A DNA stretch of 64,000 nucleotides from Sphingobacteriales bacterium TSM_CSM (GTDB taxonomy: Bacteria; Bacteroidota; Bacteroidia; Chitinophagales; UBA2359), in the NCBI GenBank assembly GCA_002212725.1, contig MTCR01000108.1, positions 32,113 through 96,112 on the forward strand, in the 5' to 3' direction. Of the stretch, positions 18,235 to 27,053 are shown in pieces. The position numbers and the translations under genes are program-made. Numbering within the stretch: the first letter of the stretch is position 1; the number at the start of each line of letters is the position of its first letter. Under the pieces are notes generated by a model. That model was not told the origin of the DNA and did not search any database. It saw only the letters and a program-made list of their open reading frames with translations.

Positions 18235-20790
18235 ATGGAGAGCAATGCCAGTATAACAGCTTTGGAGCGAATTCGGGAAGCACAGTTTGCAGGAACGTCC
18301 GTTTTAGACCTCAGCAACCTGGATTTAACCTTCCTTCCCGAAGAAATTGTGCAATTAAAGCAACTCAAAGAATTATGCCTCCAAAACAACCTGCTTTCTT
18401 CGTTGCCGGCAGAAATTGGCAACCTGCCCCAACTACGGGTCATTCATGCTTCGGGAAACCAGATTGCACAGGTGCATAAAGCCATCAAAAAGCTCAACCA
18501 ACTTTCAGAACTGTTGCTCAATGATAACAAATTGAACAGCTTGCCCTACGAATTTGCACAACTTGGGCAGTTGCAAACCCTGAACCTGAACAACAATAAT
18601 TTTACCGATGTGCCAAGGGCACTGAAACAACTGCCCCGCCTTAGCTGCCTGCACCTTTGCAACAACCGCCTGCAACGCCTGCCCGATACCATTTCGCAAA
18701 TGACCGAATTGGAAGAACTCTATATATCCGGCAATGAAATTGATAAACTGCCCGATACCATAGGACAACTTTCGCTGCTGCGCGTATTGCAGGTTAACCA
18801 CAACGTTTTAACCATACTGCCGCCGGGCATAGGGCAACTTAGCCTGCTTACCGATTTAGATGCCTCGCACAACCTGCTGCATTCATTGCCATCGGAATTG
18901 GCACAGTTGCGCCAACTAAAACACCTCAACCTGTCAGACAACAGGCTTTCTAACATTCCATTGCAAATAAAAAACCTCACCCAATTGCAAAACCGTCCGG
19001 GGAAGCCCGGATTTAACCTTGCCAACAACCGGTTTAACGTGCCCGAAGAGCTGTTTGACCGCCGCCCCGGTGAAATTATACAATACCTGGCAGACCTGCA
19101 ACTGTCAAAAAACAAAAAACCCCTGCACGAAGCCAAACTCATCTTCATCGGGTCGGGCGAAGTGGGTAAAACTTCGCTCATCAGCATGCTTACTACCGGA
19201 AGCTATAACCCTGCCGAACAAAAAACCGATGGCATTCAAATACAAGATTGGGAGGTTAAGCGCGGGAACGACCATATTAAACTGCATATCTGGGATTTTG
19301 GCGGACAGGAAATTATGCACGCCACCCATAAATTTTTTATGACCGGACGAAGTGTTTATGTACTCGTTATCAGCCCCCGAACCGAAGACCGCTATGGCGA
19401 CTCAGAACTGGAGTACTGGCTCAAACTCATACGCTCTTTTGCCGGCATGGATGTGCCCATTGTTGTAGTCATAAACAAGTGCGAAACCCATAAATTAGAC
19501 ATTGCCAAAGGACATCTGCGCGATAAATACCCCAATATTGTTGAATTTGTGGAAACCTCCTGCAAAGACAACCTCAATATTGATAAATTGGAAAACGCCA
19601 TTACCGTCGCCATTTCAGAACTAACACATATTGACGACCTGCTGCCCAAAAGCTATTTTGAAATTAAACAGCAACTCGAAACCAGCAACAAAGATTTTAT
19701 TTCCTACCACGATTACCAGAAAATATGCCTGCAAATTGTGCCCGATTTTACAGAAGCCAGTATGCAAACACTGGTAAACCTGCTTCACGACCTGGGCGTA
19801 ATGCTTAACTTTAACGACGACCGAAAACTGAAAGACACCCATGTGCTAAACCCCGAATGGGTAACGCAGGGCGTTTACCAGATTATTACCTCGCCCCGCC
19901 TCATCAGCAAAAAAGGCATCTTGTCTATAACCGAGGTAAAACAAATTCTGGACCCCAAAAACTACCCTACCGACAACGAACGGTTTTATATTATGGATAT
20001 GATGCAGCGTTTTGAACTCTGCTACCAGATTACCGAAACCGATAACAACTTTTTTATTCCGGGTGCTTTTCCGAAAGATAAACCCCATTTTGAGTGGAAC
20101 TATATGCCGGCCGACCTGCTGCGTTTTCAGTATAAGTACGACATTATGCCGGCAAGCATTATGGCACTGTTTATTGTAAAAGTGCATAACTATATACGAA
20201 ACAACGATTTTTGGCGAAACGGCGTGGTGCTGCGAAAAGACGGCTGCGAAGCGCTTATACAAGCCGACCCCCAAGATTGCAAAGTGTATATTGAAGTAGG
20301 CGGAATGGGCAATATGCGCGAAATGCTGGCCTTTGTAAGAAGCCAGTTTGAAATATTGCACAGCCGTTTTAGCAACCTTACCATTAAAAAACTCATGGTC
20401 TATACCGAAAAAAACGAAACAGCACTCATAGATTTTGATGCGCTGCTTGTTTACGAACAACTTAGAGAAGAATACATGGTAGTGCCCGAACTGAAGAAAA
20501 AACTGTCGGTAAAAAAACTGCTCAGCGGCATAGAACCCGACTCGGCAAGCACACGCAACCAATACCTTGAGAAAGAGGGCATTAACCAACGGCAGCGCCG
20601 CGAAGATGCCTTTGCAGATACCATAAACACAGGGCAAACCCGGGCAACACTGGCAAGCGGACTAAAAACCATGACCATTCTTAAAATTATTGGCGCTACT
20701 TTGGCCGGAATTATTAGCCTTTTAGCCGGAATTGCCGAAATAACCGGAGAAAACCTCTTAAATTTGTGGCACATTATAAACGGCAAATAA
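18235..20790 (+). CDS. Roco GTPase: leucine-rich repeats, Roc GTPase, COR domain, C-terminal membrane helix
   Basis: 851 residues from the ATG at 18235. Residues about 15-265 are eleven or so leucine-rich repeats (LxxLPxxIGxLxxLxxLxLxxN). The Roc GTPase follows: P-loop GSGEVGKTS at 306-314, switch II DFGGQE at 354-359, and NKCE at 414-417 in place of NKxD. The COR dimerisation domain spans about 450-660 (LNPEWVTQGVYQII, LCYQITETDNNFFIPGAFP). The end carries one hydrophobic helix (about 805-845), so the protein may sit at the membrane. Bacterial Roco proteins are relatives of human LRRK2; no kinase is present here. Cellular role unknown. Nothing in the neighbourhood suggests a partner. Confidence 0.9.
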   Translation: MESNASITALERIREAQFAGTSVLDLSNLDLTFLPEEIVQLKQLKELCLQNNLLSSLPAEIGNLPQLRVIHASGNQIAQVHKAIKKLNQLSELLLNDNKLNSLPYEFAQLGQLQTLNLNNNNFTDVPRALKQLPRLSCLHLCNNRLQRLPDTISQMTELEELYISGNEIDKLPDTIGQLSLLRVLQVNHNVLTILPPGIGQLSLLTDLDASHNLLHSLPSELAQLRQLKHLNLSDNRLSNIPLQIKNLTQLQNRPGKPGFNLANNRFNVPEELFDRRPGEIIQYLADLQLSKNKKPLHEAKLIFIGSGEVGKTSLISMLTTGSYNPAEQKTDGIQIQDWEVKRGNDHIKLHIWDFGGQEIMHATHKFFMTGRSVYVLVISPRTEDRYGDSELEYWLKLIRSFAGMDVPIVVVINKCETHKLDIAKGHLRDKYPNIVEFVETSCKDNLNIDKLENAITVAISELTHIDDLLPKSYFEIKQQLETSNKDFISYHDYQKICLQIVPDFTEASMQTLVNLLHDLGVMLNFNDDRKLKDTHVLNPEWVTQGVYQIITSPRLISKKGILSITEVKQILDPKNYPTDNERFYIMDMMQRFELCYQITETDNNFFIPGAFPKDKPHFEWNYMPADLLRFQYKYDIMPASIMALFIVKVHNYIRNNDFWRNGVVLRKDGCEALIQADPQDCKVYIEVGGMGNMREMLAFVRSQFEILHSRFSNLTIKKLMVYTEKNETALIDFDALLVYEQLREEYMVVPELKKKLSVKKLLSGIEPDSASTRNQYLEKEGINQRQRREDAFADTINTGQTRATLASGLKTMTILKIIGATLAGIISLLAGIAEITGENLLNLWHIINGK

Positions 20791-20889
20791 CCGTCAAAAC
20801 CGGTTATATCCTGCCCAAACGGAACGCCAGAAAACGCATCAATAACCAGCAAATACCTGTTGTACCTACTTCCTGTAAAAATTAACAAA

Positions 20890-23028
20890 ATGGAAAGAAC
20901 CAATTACCTGAGTATAGAAAAAGAAAACGGCATAGCCACGCTCTGGCTTGATAAAAAAGACGACAAACAAAACATTATTTCTCCCGACCTCATCGGGTTG
21001 TTTGATGAGGTGTTTGCAGAACTTGAAGCCGATGCATCGGTAAAAGCAGTGGTTATCATCAGCCGGAAAAAAGATTTTATTGCCGGCGCCGATATAAAAG
21101 CCTTTAAGGCCGAAAAACCCGGCGACTTTCAGCCAATTTCCCGCAAGGGACACGAAATTATGAACCGCCTTGAACACGCCACTAAACCGGTAGTGGCTGC
21201 CATAAGCGGCACCTGCTATGGCTTAGGAGTGGAAATGGCGCTGGCCTGCCACGCCCGCATTGTTACCGACGACCGCAGCACCAAACTGGCACTGCCCGAA
21301 GTAAAGCTCGGGTTGCTGCCCGGTGGCGGTGGTACGCAACGGCTACCCCGCCTCATTGGCATACAAAAAGCCCTTGATATGATGCTCACCGGTAAAAACA
21401 TTTACCCCTATCAGGCGCTGAAAATGGGGTTGGCCGATGCCGTGGTAAATAAAAACAAACTGCACCAGGCAGCCTGTAAATTGGCTTTGCAATTAACCCA
21501 GGCACCTTTGCACCGCAAAGACAAGCGCACCTTTACCGAAAAACTTCTCGAAAAAAATATCCTTGGGCAACGCCTTATTTTCAGTCAGGCGCGCAAAACC
21601 GTACAACGGTTAACACAAGGCAACTACCCGGCCCCGTTTGAAATTATAAATTGCGTGGAAACCGGCATAAGCAAGGGATTGCAGGCCGGCTACGCCACCG
21701 AAGTGGAGCGCTTTGAAAAGCTTATTTTAAGCCCCGAAAGCAAACAACTCATCAACATCTTCTTCATTATGTCTGACAAGAAGAAGAATCCCATGGCAGA
21801 ATTGGTAAAACCCGTAAATACCATAGCCATGCTTGGCGCCGGCTTTATGGGTGCCGGTATTACCGAGGTAAGCATAACCAACAACATAAACGTAATACTC
21901 AAGGATATAAAAAACGAAACGATTTCATCAGCACAAAAAACCATCTGGGACGCCTTTTACCGCAAGGTAAAACGAAAAGCCATGCAAAAGGTGGAGGCTA
22001 TGCAATTAATGAACCGCATTCACCCCCAACTCGATTACCACAATTTTACCCATGCCGATATTATCATTGAAGCCGTATTTGAAGACCTGGGCATTAAACA
22101 AAAAGTACTGGCCGAATGCGAAGCCAATGCCCGGCCCGATACCATTTTTGCCAGTAACACCTCTGCCTTACCCATTTCTGCCATAGCCCAACACGCCAAA
22201 CGCCCCGAACTGGTAATAGGTATGCACTATTTTTCGCCGGTGCCCAAAATGCCCCTGCTCGAAATAGTAAAAACGCCGCAAACCGCCGATTGGGTAGTAG
22301 CCACCTGCCTGCAAACAGGCATAGAGCAGGGTAAAACCTGTATTGTGGTAAAAGACGGCCCCGGCTTCTATACTACCCGTATTTTAGCTCCCTACCTCAA
22401 CGAAGCCCTGCTGTTACTGGAGGAAGGCGCCGAAATAGACCTGTTAGACCGCGAAATGAAACAATTTGGTTACCCCGTTGGCCCTGTTGCCCTTATGGAT
22501 GAGGTGGGTATTGATGTGGGCGCACATATTATGAGCGGAGATTTAATGAAATCCTTTATCAGCCTGCGGCCCGATTTAAAAGTGAGCGAAGCACTGCTGC
22601 ACATGCACAAAGCCGGCTACAGCGGGCGCAAAAACAAAAAAGGCTTTTACCTCTATGACCCCAAAACCGGTAAAAAGATACGTGGCAAGGTAAACACTGC
22701 CGTTTATGATTACTTTGGCGGCGTGCAAAGCAGGCACCCCTTTAAATCTGCCGATGTACAGCAACGCATGGCCATGTCTATGGTTAACGAAGCTGCTCTT
22801 TGCCTGCAGGAAGGCATTATTGAAAACCCAACCGATGGCGATGTAGGTGCAGTATTTGGTTTGGGTTTTCCGCCGTTCCGCGGCGGTCCGTTCCGCTTCA
22901 TTGACAGTTTTGGTGCAGATAATGTGGTAAAAGTGTTACAACAACTCCAAAACCAACATGGCAACCGCTTTGCCCCTGCATCCATTTTGGTGCAATATGC
23001 GCAGCAGGGCAAAAAGTTTTACCCATAA
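20890..23028 (+). CDS. fadJ: Fatty-acid oxidation complex alpha subunit (enoyl-CoA hydratase / 3-hydroxyacyl-CoA dehydrogenase)
   Basis: 712 residues from ATG 20890 (an in-frame TTG at 20860 has no support). The N-terminal crotonase domain (about 1-195) has FIAGADIKAF, SGTCYGLGVEMALACHARI and LPEVKLGLLPGGGGTQRLP, with both catalytic glutamates. The NAD-binding domain (about 315-490) has IAMLGAGFMGAGI and SNTSALPISAI plus GMHYFSPVP; the helical C-terminal domain follows to the end. It performs the hydration and second oxidation of beta-oxidation. A thiolase is not adjacent. FadJ and FadB types cannot be separated with certainty by eye. Confidence 0.9.
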   Translation: MERTNYLSIEKENGIATLWLDKKDDKQNIISPDLIGLFDEVFAELEADASVKAVVIISRKKDFIAGADIKAFKAEKPGDFQPISRKGHEIMNRLEHATKPVVAAISGTCYGLGVEMALACHARIVTDDRSTKLALPEVKLGLLPGGGGTQRLPRLIGIQKALDMMLTGKNIYPYQALKMGLADAVVNKNKLHQAACKLALQLTQAPLHRKDKRTFTEKLLEKNILGQRLIFSQARKTVQRLTQGNYPAPFEIINCVETGISKGLQAGYATEVERFEKLILSPESKQLINIFFIMSDKKKNPMAELVKPVNTIAMLGAGFMGAGITEVSITNNINVILKDIKNETISSAQKTIWDAFYRKVKRKAMQKVEAMQLMNRIHPQLDYHNFTHADIIIEAVFEDLGIKQKVLAECEANARPDTIFASNTSALPISAIAQHAKRPELVIGMHYFSPVPKMPLLEIVKTPQTADWVVATCLQTGIEQGKTCIVVKDGPGFYTTRILAPYLNEALLLLEEGAEIDLLDREMKQFGYPVGPVALMDEVGIDVGAHIMSGDLMKSFISLRPDLKVSEALLHMHKAGYSGRKNKKGFYLYDPKTGKKIRGKVNTAVYDYFGGVQSRHPFKSADVQQRMAMSMVNEAALCLQEGIIENPTDGDVGAVFGLGFPPFRGGPFRFIDSFGADNVVKVLQQLQNQHGNRFAPASILVQYAQQGKKFYP

Positions 23029-23093
23029 TTACAGTAGTCCGCGTGGCAGGCGCGGCACAGGTACACATTTTATGAATGCAAAGATAAATGCCG

Positions 23094-23462
23094 CTACCGG
23101 GGGTACAACTCCGCAAAATGCCTGAACAACACAAACCGGAAGGAGGCAATTTTGGTGCCGTCGGGGTTGTCAATGGTATTGCGTTGTGTGGTGGAGGCCA
23201 CACAAGAGATGCCAATTTGTTGCAACTTTGCCACTAAGCTAAAGCAGAAAGTTAGTTCACCCATGAGGTGAACAGCCAAAGGGTTTAATTGCCTTATTTT
23301 TACAACATATTGTTCTGCTAATAATTCCACTTCATCGGTAGTCCAGGTAGGCGGTATCTGGGGAAAGGGCAGGTCTTCCACGCCGCCCCACCGGTTACAG
23401 GCGGCATTGGTTTGCTCTGCACTCCAATTGGCAGAGGGGTGGTTGGAAAGGTTGAGGAGCAT
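23094..23462 (-). CDS. Small Rossmann-like protein at the end of the Cmr operon, candidate ring nuclease
   Basis: 122 residues from the ATG at 23462, where the conserved strand MLLNLSNHPS begins. Visible blocks are SNHP (6-9), DLPFPQIPP (30-38), AVHLMGELTF (63-72) and CVASTTQRN (87-95), with a Phe-rich end. The pattern of strand, nucleotide-contact loop and a late STTxRN loop resembles small stand-alone proteins seen beside type III CRISPR effectors; some of these (the Csx15/Csx16/Csx20 group) are predicted to be single-domain CARF relatives that degrade cyclic oligoadenylate. This is resemblance from memory, not a search. It ends the operon, 51 bp after csx1. If right, it would switch off the two CARF effectors. 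Confidence 0.5.
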   Translation of the reverse strand: MLLNLSNHPSANWSAEQTNAACNRWGGVEDLPFPQIPPTWTTDEVELLAEQYVVKIRQLNPLAVHLMGELTFCFSLVAKLQQIGISCVASTTQRNTIDNPDGTKIASFRFVLFRHFAELYPR

Positions 23463-23513
23463 GGGGGAATCTATTTTGTTATACAAAGTACAGTAATGGT
23501 GGTGGTAACGATA

Positions 23514-24785
23514 TTATTCTATTTGTAAAAATGCTTTTACCAGACTTAAACTATGCCGTAGTTTTGTCTCAAATGACCTATATCTGCGAGCATTTTTTTC
23601 AGTACCTGCGTGGTTGATATCGTTTCTATAATCCTTTAAGGCATTGTACGCAGGCTCTAACCCTATAAACGAAGGGTGTGTTTGTATGATTTTAATTATG
23701 GCATGGTCAACATTTCGCCAATATTTTTCGGGCATATTTTTACAATTCATCGCATCGGCAATCAGCTTTCTATTGTCTTTAAACACCTGCTTATTGTAGC
23801 CTGTTTGGGTACAAATATAGCTGATAATGGTTTCCTGTAATAAGGTGATGCCTTGTTGAATAAGGTTGTGATTTAAGCACCATTCAGCTGCATAAAAACC
23901 GTTTACCACATCGGGCCGGGTAAATTTACCCAACTCCTGTTGCAACTTGCCCAATACGCGTTTCATGGCCTCGCTTTCTACCCGATTTTCAATATTTTTC
24001 AGTTCGGCAACCAAATCGCTGAACAGCCGGGCATTTTCTAACTCAGATCCTCTAACGGTAGAAAAAGCGCCTCCTATGTTTGATAAAATAGCAGATAAGT
24101 TGCCAAACCCTTGTCTTTCCGATAATTTTGCAAGTTGCCGGGTGTTGCCGTGGTAAATGAAATCGTTAGCAGCTATTGTCCACTCCTGAAGCCTGACCAT
24201 TTCGGTTAGGTAAAGAATAGGCGCTATGCGGTCTGCCGGATTAGGATACTGTTGTTGAATAGCAAAAGCAGAACCCAATGCCTCAAAAGCGCCATACATG
24301 ACCGACTCAATAACCACATCATTCAACAAAAAAGAAGCATAATTTACCAATACCGAGCCAAACATGGGTATAGACCTGAACGCATTGGTAATATCTAAAT
24401 GCACATGGTCGTTGTTGGTTAAAACATCGTAGATGTTACTGAAGATGAGTTGGTTGTCTTTATCGGTAAATCCTTCGGGAATAGTTTTATCCACAACTTG
24501 GCAACCAAGGTTTAACTTTTGCAGTTTAGCCCGAAGTCCTTCTTGGTCAGCGGGGTCATCTTTGTAATTAGCCCCCTCCCAGTTAGTAACCCTTGACCCT
24601 CTTTCGCCCTCAGTCATAAAAATATAAATGCAATCATGGGCGCTCCAATTGGCACACAAATTTTCGCAAATTGCTTCCTGCACAAACCGCACTACAGCAG
24701 ACGTTTTATCGGGAAACCGATACCGGCAATTCAGGTATTTGTTATTGCCCAAAAAGGTGATGAGTACGTTTCGGTTTTGTTGCAT
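23514..24785 (-). CDS. csx1: Csx1 family CARF-HEPN ribonuclease
   Basis: 423 residues from ATG 24785; the longer frame to 24827 lies inside hicB. The CARF domain (about 1-190) has VLITFLGNNKYLNCRYRF, VVDKTIPEGFTDKDNQLIF (shown in part), HLDITNAFRSIPM and VMYGAFEAL, typical of the Csx1/TIGR02221 branch. The C-terminal half is helical and ends in a HEPN domain with the RNase motif R-x4-H at 387-392 (RNDINH). In type III systems Csx1 is switched on by cyclic oligoadenylate made by Cas10 and cleaves RNA without sequence choice. Its first 44 bp overlap the end of hicB in another frame. Confidence 0.9.
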   Translation of the reverse strand: MQQNRNVLITFLGNNKYLNCRYRFPDKTSAVVRFVQEAICENLCANWSAHDCIYIFMTEGERGSRVTNWEGANYKDDPADQEGLRAKLQKLNLGCQVVDKTIPEGFTDKDNQLIFSNIYDVLTNNDHVHLDITNAFRSIPMFGSVLVNYASFLLNDVVIESVMYGAFEALGSAFAIQQQYPNPADRIAPILYLTEMVRLQEWTIAANDFIYHGNTRQLAKLSERQGFGNLSAILSNIGGAFSTVRGSELENARLFSDLVAELKNIENRVESEAMKRVLGKLQQELGKFTRPDVVNGFYAAEWCLNHNLIQQGITLLQETIISYICTQTGYNKQVFKDNRKLIADAMNCKNMPEKYWRNVDHAIIKIIQTHPSFIGLEPAYNALKDYRNDINHAGTEKNARRYRSFETKLRHSLSLVKAFLQIE

Positions 24786-24951
24786 TGTAGGAGTAGCGTA
24801 TCCATTCAGCGATAATCTGCTCGGCATTTTCCAAGGCTTCAGAGTATGTTTTTCCGTCTGACATGCAGTCTGCTAATTCAGGCACTTCCGCAATATACGA
24901 CAGGTCGTTTTCGCTCCAGTAAATAATGATTTCGTATTTAAAAGGTGCCAT
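24742..24951 (-). CDS. HicB-family antitoxin, orphan and C-terminally replaced
   Basis: 69 residues. Residues 1-51 match the HicB antitoxin fold: YEIIIYWSENDLSYIAEVPEL, then DCMSDGKTYSEALENAEQIIAEWI. In intact relatives the last helix continues ETAKE-G-PIPxP; here it changes after EWI to RYSYNATKPKRTHHLFGQ, and most of those codons are the csx1 start region read in another frame. So the natural C-terminus looks cut off at the csx1 junction. No intact HicA toxin is present, only a stub just upstream. It may be a relic or may serve as a coupled leader for csx1. Confidence 0.75.
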   Translation of the reverse strand: MAPFKYEIIIYWSENDLSYIAEVPELADCMSDGKTYSEALENAEQIIAEWIRYSYNATKPKRTHHLFGQ

Positions 24952-24977
24952 CGGTTTATTTGTTTGTTAAAATGTGA

Positions 24978-25034
24978 TCAACAAACCGCATTTCCTGCAA
25001 GTACTCGGCGCAATAACTTTACTATTTTACTCAT
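24978..25034 (-). pseudogene. Stub of a HicA toxin gene
   Basis: An ATG frame of 18 codons reading MSKIVKLLRRVLAGNAVC then stop. It sits directly upstream of hicB, where the hicA gene of such pairs normally lies, and resembles the first residues of one HicA subfamily (MSKxxKLLxxVLxG, recalled from the family). The rest of the toxin, including its catalytic His, is missing. Too short to prove by itself; the position is the main support. Confidence 0.35.
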
Positions 25035-25066
25035 TTAGTATTTTTGAAGCAATACAAAGCGTTTTC

Positions 25067-25657
25067 TTATAGCTTTATATTTCCGTTTTCATCTAATAAA
25101 TCGGGGTTAATCCAGCCGCCGTTGGGCTGTAACCCTTTTTTCCAATGCTCCTCCTGTTCCGGTGTCATTTGCACAGGTTTTTTTTCCCATTCCTCCACTA
25201 AATCTTTGCAGGTACAATACTCCAAACCCCATGGACATTGTTCCGGTTCATAATGGCAAAACTCTAAGTGCAAATGCCCTACCGATGTATAGCTTACAGG
25301 GTGTTCTCTCCAGTAGTTGCGAAATGCGCGGTACAATAATTTAGCGGGCACATTGTCCGGAAAATCGGCAAGTATATTAAATGCCTGCCAGAGGTTCAGA
25401 ATGGCATGGCAAAGGCTTTCGGCTTGTTTGTTGGTTAGCAGCTCAACGGGCGGCAGCGCATCGGGCGATATGCCAAACAGTTCTTCCATTGGTTGTTCAT
25501 CGCCCATTTCCCACTCTATAATGTAGTCTAAGCCTCCTTTGTATTTAGGATCTGCGGCGGGGTGGTTTGGGTACAGCAAGGCATAATCTTTTGGCGGAGG
25601 CAGGTTGTTTTGCGCGGTTTTAAGGTCTTGGAGGAGCTGGGTGATGTAGGTTTGCAT
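25067..25657 (-). CDS. Unrecognised 196-residue protein inside the Cmr operon
   Basis: 196 residues. The N-terminal half is helical and acidic (MQTYITQLLQDLKTA, then FGISPDALPPVELLTNKQAESLCHAI); it recalls small uncharacterised Bacteroidota proteins with the same start and a PPxELLT motif. The C-terminal half adds a compact Cys/His cluster: C134, H135, C141, C148 and C150 within EFCHYEPEQCPWGLEYCTC, which could bind zinc. It begins 10 bp after cmr6 on the same strand, so it is almost certainly co-transcribed. No nuclease, CARF or membrane segment is seen. Function unknown. Confidence 0.6.
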   Translation of the reverse strand: MQTYITQLLQDLKTAQNNLPPPKDYALLYPNHPAADPKYKGGLDYIIEWEMGDEQPMEELFGISPDALPPVELLTNKQAESLCHAILNLWQAFNILADFPDNVPAKLLYRAFRNYWREHPVSYTSVGHLHLEFCHYEPEQCPWGLEYCTCKDLVEEWEKKPVQMTPEQEEHWKKGLQPNGGWINPDLLDENGNIKL

Positions 25658-25667
25658 GTTGCCGGTA

Positions 25668-26558
25668 TTAGGGTTCTTTCATGTATCCGTAGCCTACGGC
25701 GGTTTTTGCGCCGATGCCTTTATTGGTTAGAGCAGTTTCAAGCCAAGATTTAGCTTTGTCCAGTAATTGTTCATCGGCATATTTTTTTATACCTATATAG
25801 AAAGTAAAAGCCACATCTTTTAAAGTTAAGAAAAGCACGGGATTGGGAGATAGCCAATCTGCGGGAGCTTTTCCCTCTGTGTAGTAGTCCTGATAATGAT
25901 TATTCATTATGTCAGGTTGTACTGAGTTATTTGCTAACGCTTGGGGAAATGCATCAAAAAAAATGATTTTACCCTCATTTTTTTCCGTGCCAAAAATATC
26001 GTTGTAATCTTTCTTCGTTACTTTATCATCACCCAATTTTTCATTTTCATTTTCATCTTTAAGCATGTCTTGTGCGTAATGATTTGTAATACCTTTTATG
26101 CTACTTGCCGGCAAATACGGAAAACCATAGACGTGGTGCAATGTAATGCCATTTTCAAAAACTGATGCATTGCCAATACCAATAGCTAAACGCCAATCGG
26201 TTGTTAATGGTATTGCTTCGTGTTTAGAGCACAAACCCTCTACGGATAATTCGGTTTGAATTTGACAATATTCTAAGTCAACTTTGTTAAATTGATGAAT
26301 GGTGACATCTAAATACCATTCTTGCTCACTGAACTTCTTTCCAGTTTTATACTTTTTGACATAGAATGCTGGCTTAATCGCCTTCTTGCCATTTATTAAA
26401 ATAGAAAGATCATCAGAATCTTCAAACCTGTCTTTATTGAAAAAATTTGCACACTTAAATAGTTTCAAAGAGAAGTTGTCTACTTGCCTCAAATTAAGCA
26501 ATTGGCGCACATTTTCTGGAAGTGCTGTGTTTTTTATATTGAACAGGTTATTCATCAT
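25668..26558 (-). CDS. cmr6: Type III-B Cmr6 RAMP protein
   Basis: About 296 residues. Cmr6 is a Cas7-like RAMP subunit at the end of the Cmr backbone. Seen here: the RAMP block GFPYLPASSIKGITNHYA with its Gly-rich loop, DYNDIFGTE and FFDAFPQ, and the C-terminal GIGAKTAVGYGYM glycine loop. Start: tandem ATG codons at 26558 and 26555 overlap the end of cmr5 by 8-11 bp and follow AAGGAGGTG, an unusually good Shine-Dalgarno match for this phylum, though these bases also encode the acidic Cmr5 tail. A longer frame to 26603 is less likely. Confidence 0.88.
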   Translation of the reverse strand: MMNNLFNIKNTALPENVRQLLNLRQVDNFSLKLFKCANFFNKDRFEDSDDLSILINGKKAIKPAFYVKKYKTGKKFSEQEWYLDVTIHQFNKVDLEYCQIQTELSVEGLCSKHEAIPLTTDWRLAIGIGNASVFENGITLHHVYGFPYLPASSIKGITNHYAQDMLKDENENEKLGDDKVTKKDYNDIFGTEKNEGKIIFFDAFPQALANNSVQPDIMNNHYQDYYTEGKAPADWLSPNPVLFLTLKDVAFTFYIGIKKYADEQLLDKAKSWLETALTNKGIGAKTAVGYGYMKEP

Positions 26559-27021
26559 CACCTCCTTCTTCCTCTGTGGTATTTTTTTCGGGTTCGTCAT
26601 CAATTAGTCCATCGGCAAAGCGTTTTAGCCAAGATAGCAAACTTAGTACCTTTTTAGTAAGTGCGCGATATTCTTGTGAATTTTGGGCAATGATATGTTT
26701 AGCTAAATCGGTACTGCCTATATCATCTTGCAAATACTCACTAATTTGTTGATAAATAAGGTCATAGGCATTTTTAGGCTTATTGCTTGCTGCTTTTTTA
26801 GAGAGTATAAAAGCAAAGGTAACCCCCAAGCCATTGTTTTGAATCATGGCAGGCAATTTTTTGACATAAGATTTATACTTTTCATCTTTATACTCTTCCG
26901 ACCCTACCTGTGCCGTTTTTTTTGCTTTTGCAGCATCATAGATTTCTTTACCCTGCTCTGCAAATTTAAAAGCTTTTACAGCTATTTCGTTTTCAATATG
27001 TTTGATATGTGTCATGGTCAA
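26548..27021 (-). CDS. cmr5: Type III-B Cmr5 small subunit
   Basis: 157 residues, mostly helical. It begins MTMTHIKHIENEIAVKAF and has the Cmr5 hallmarks: paired helices with YVKKLPAMIQNNGLGVTFAFILSKK, then LIYQQISEYL, and a final YRALTKKVLSLLSWLKRFADGLI (shown in part). Cmr5 is the Cas11-like small subunit lining the inner face of the complex between Cas10 and Cmr4. The tail after about 140 is acidic and low in complexity. It overlaps cmr6 and follows cmr4 by 32 bp. Confidence 0.88.
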   Translation of the reverse strand: MTMTHIKHIENEIAVKAFKFAEQGKEIYDAAKAKKTAQVGSEEYKDEKYKSYVKKLPAMIQNNGLGVTFAFILSKKAASNKPKNAYDLIYQQISEYLQDDIGSTDLAKHIIAQNSQEYRALTKKVLSLLSWLKRFADGLIDDEPEKNTTEEEGGDDE

Positions 27022-27053
27022 TTGTAGTATGGTTTTGGAAATATGAATTCTGT

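Noticed and set aside
19846..20637. 263-residue antisense frame within the Roco gene
   Set aside because: It lies over the COR region, which is well conserved in the sense frame.
26559..26603. 15-residue extension of Cmr6
   Set aside because: It reads through the coding end of cmr5; the tandem ATG at 26555-26558 is better placed.
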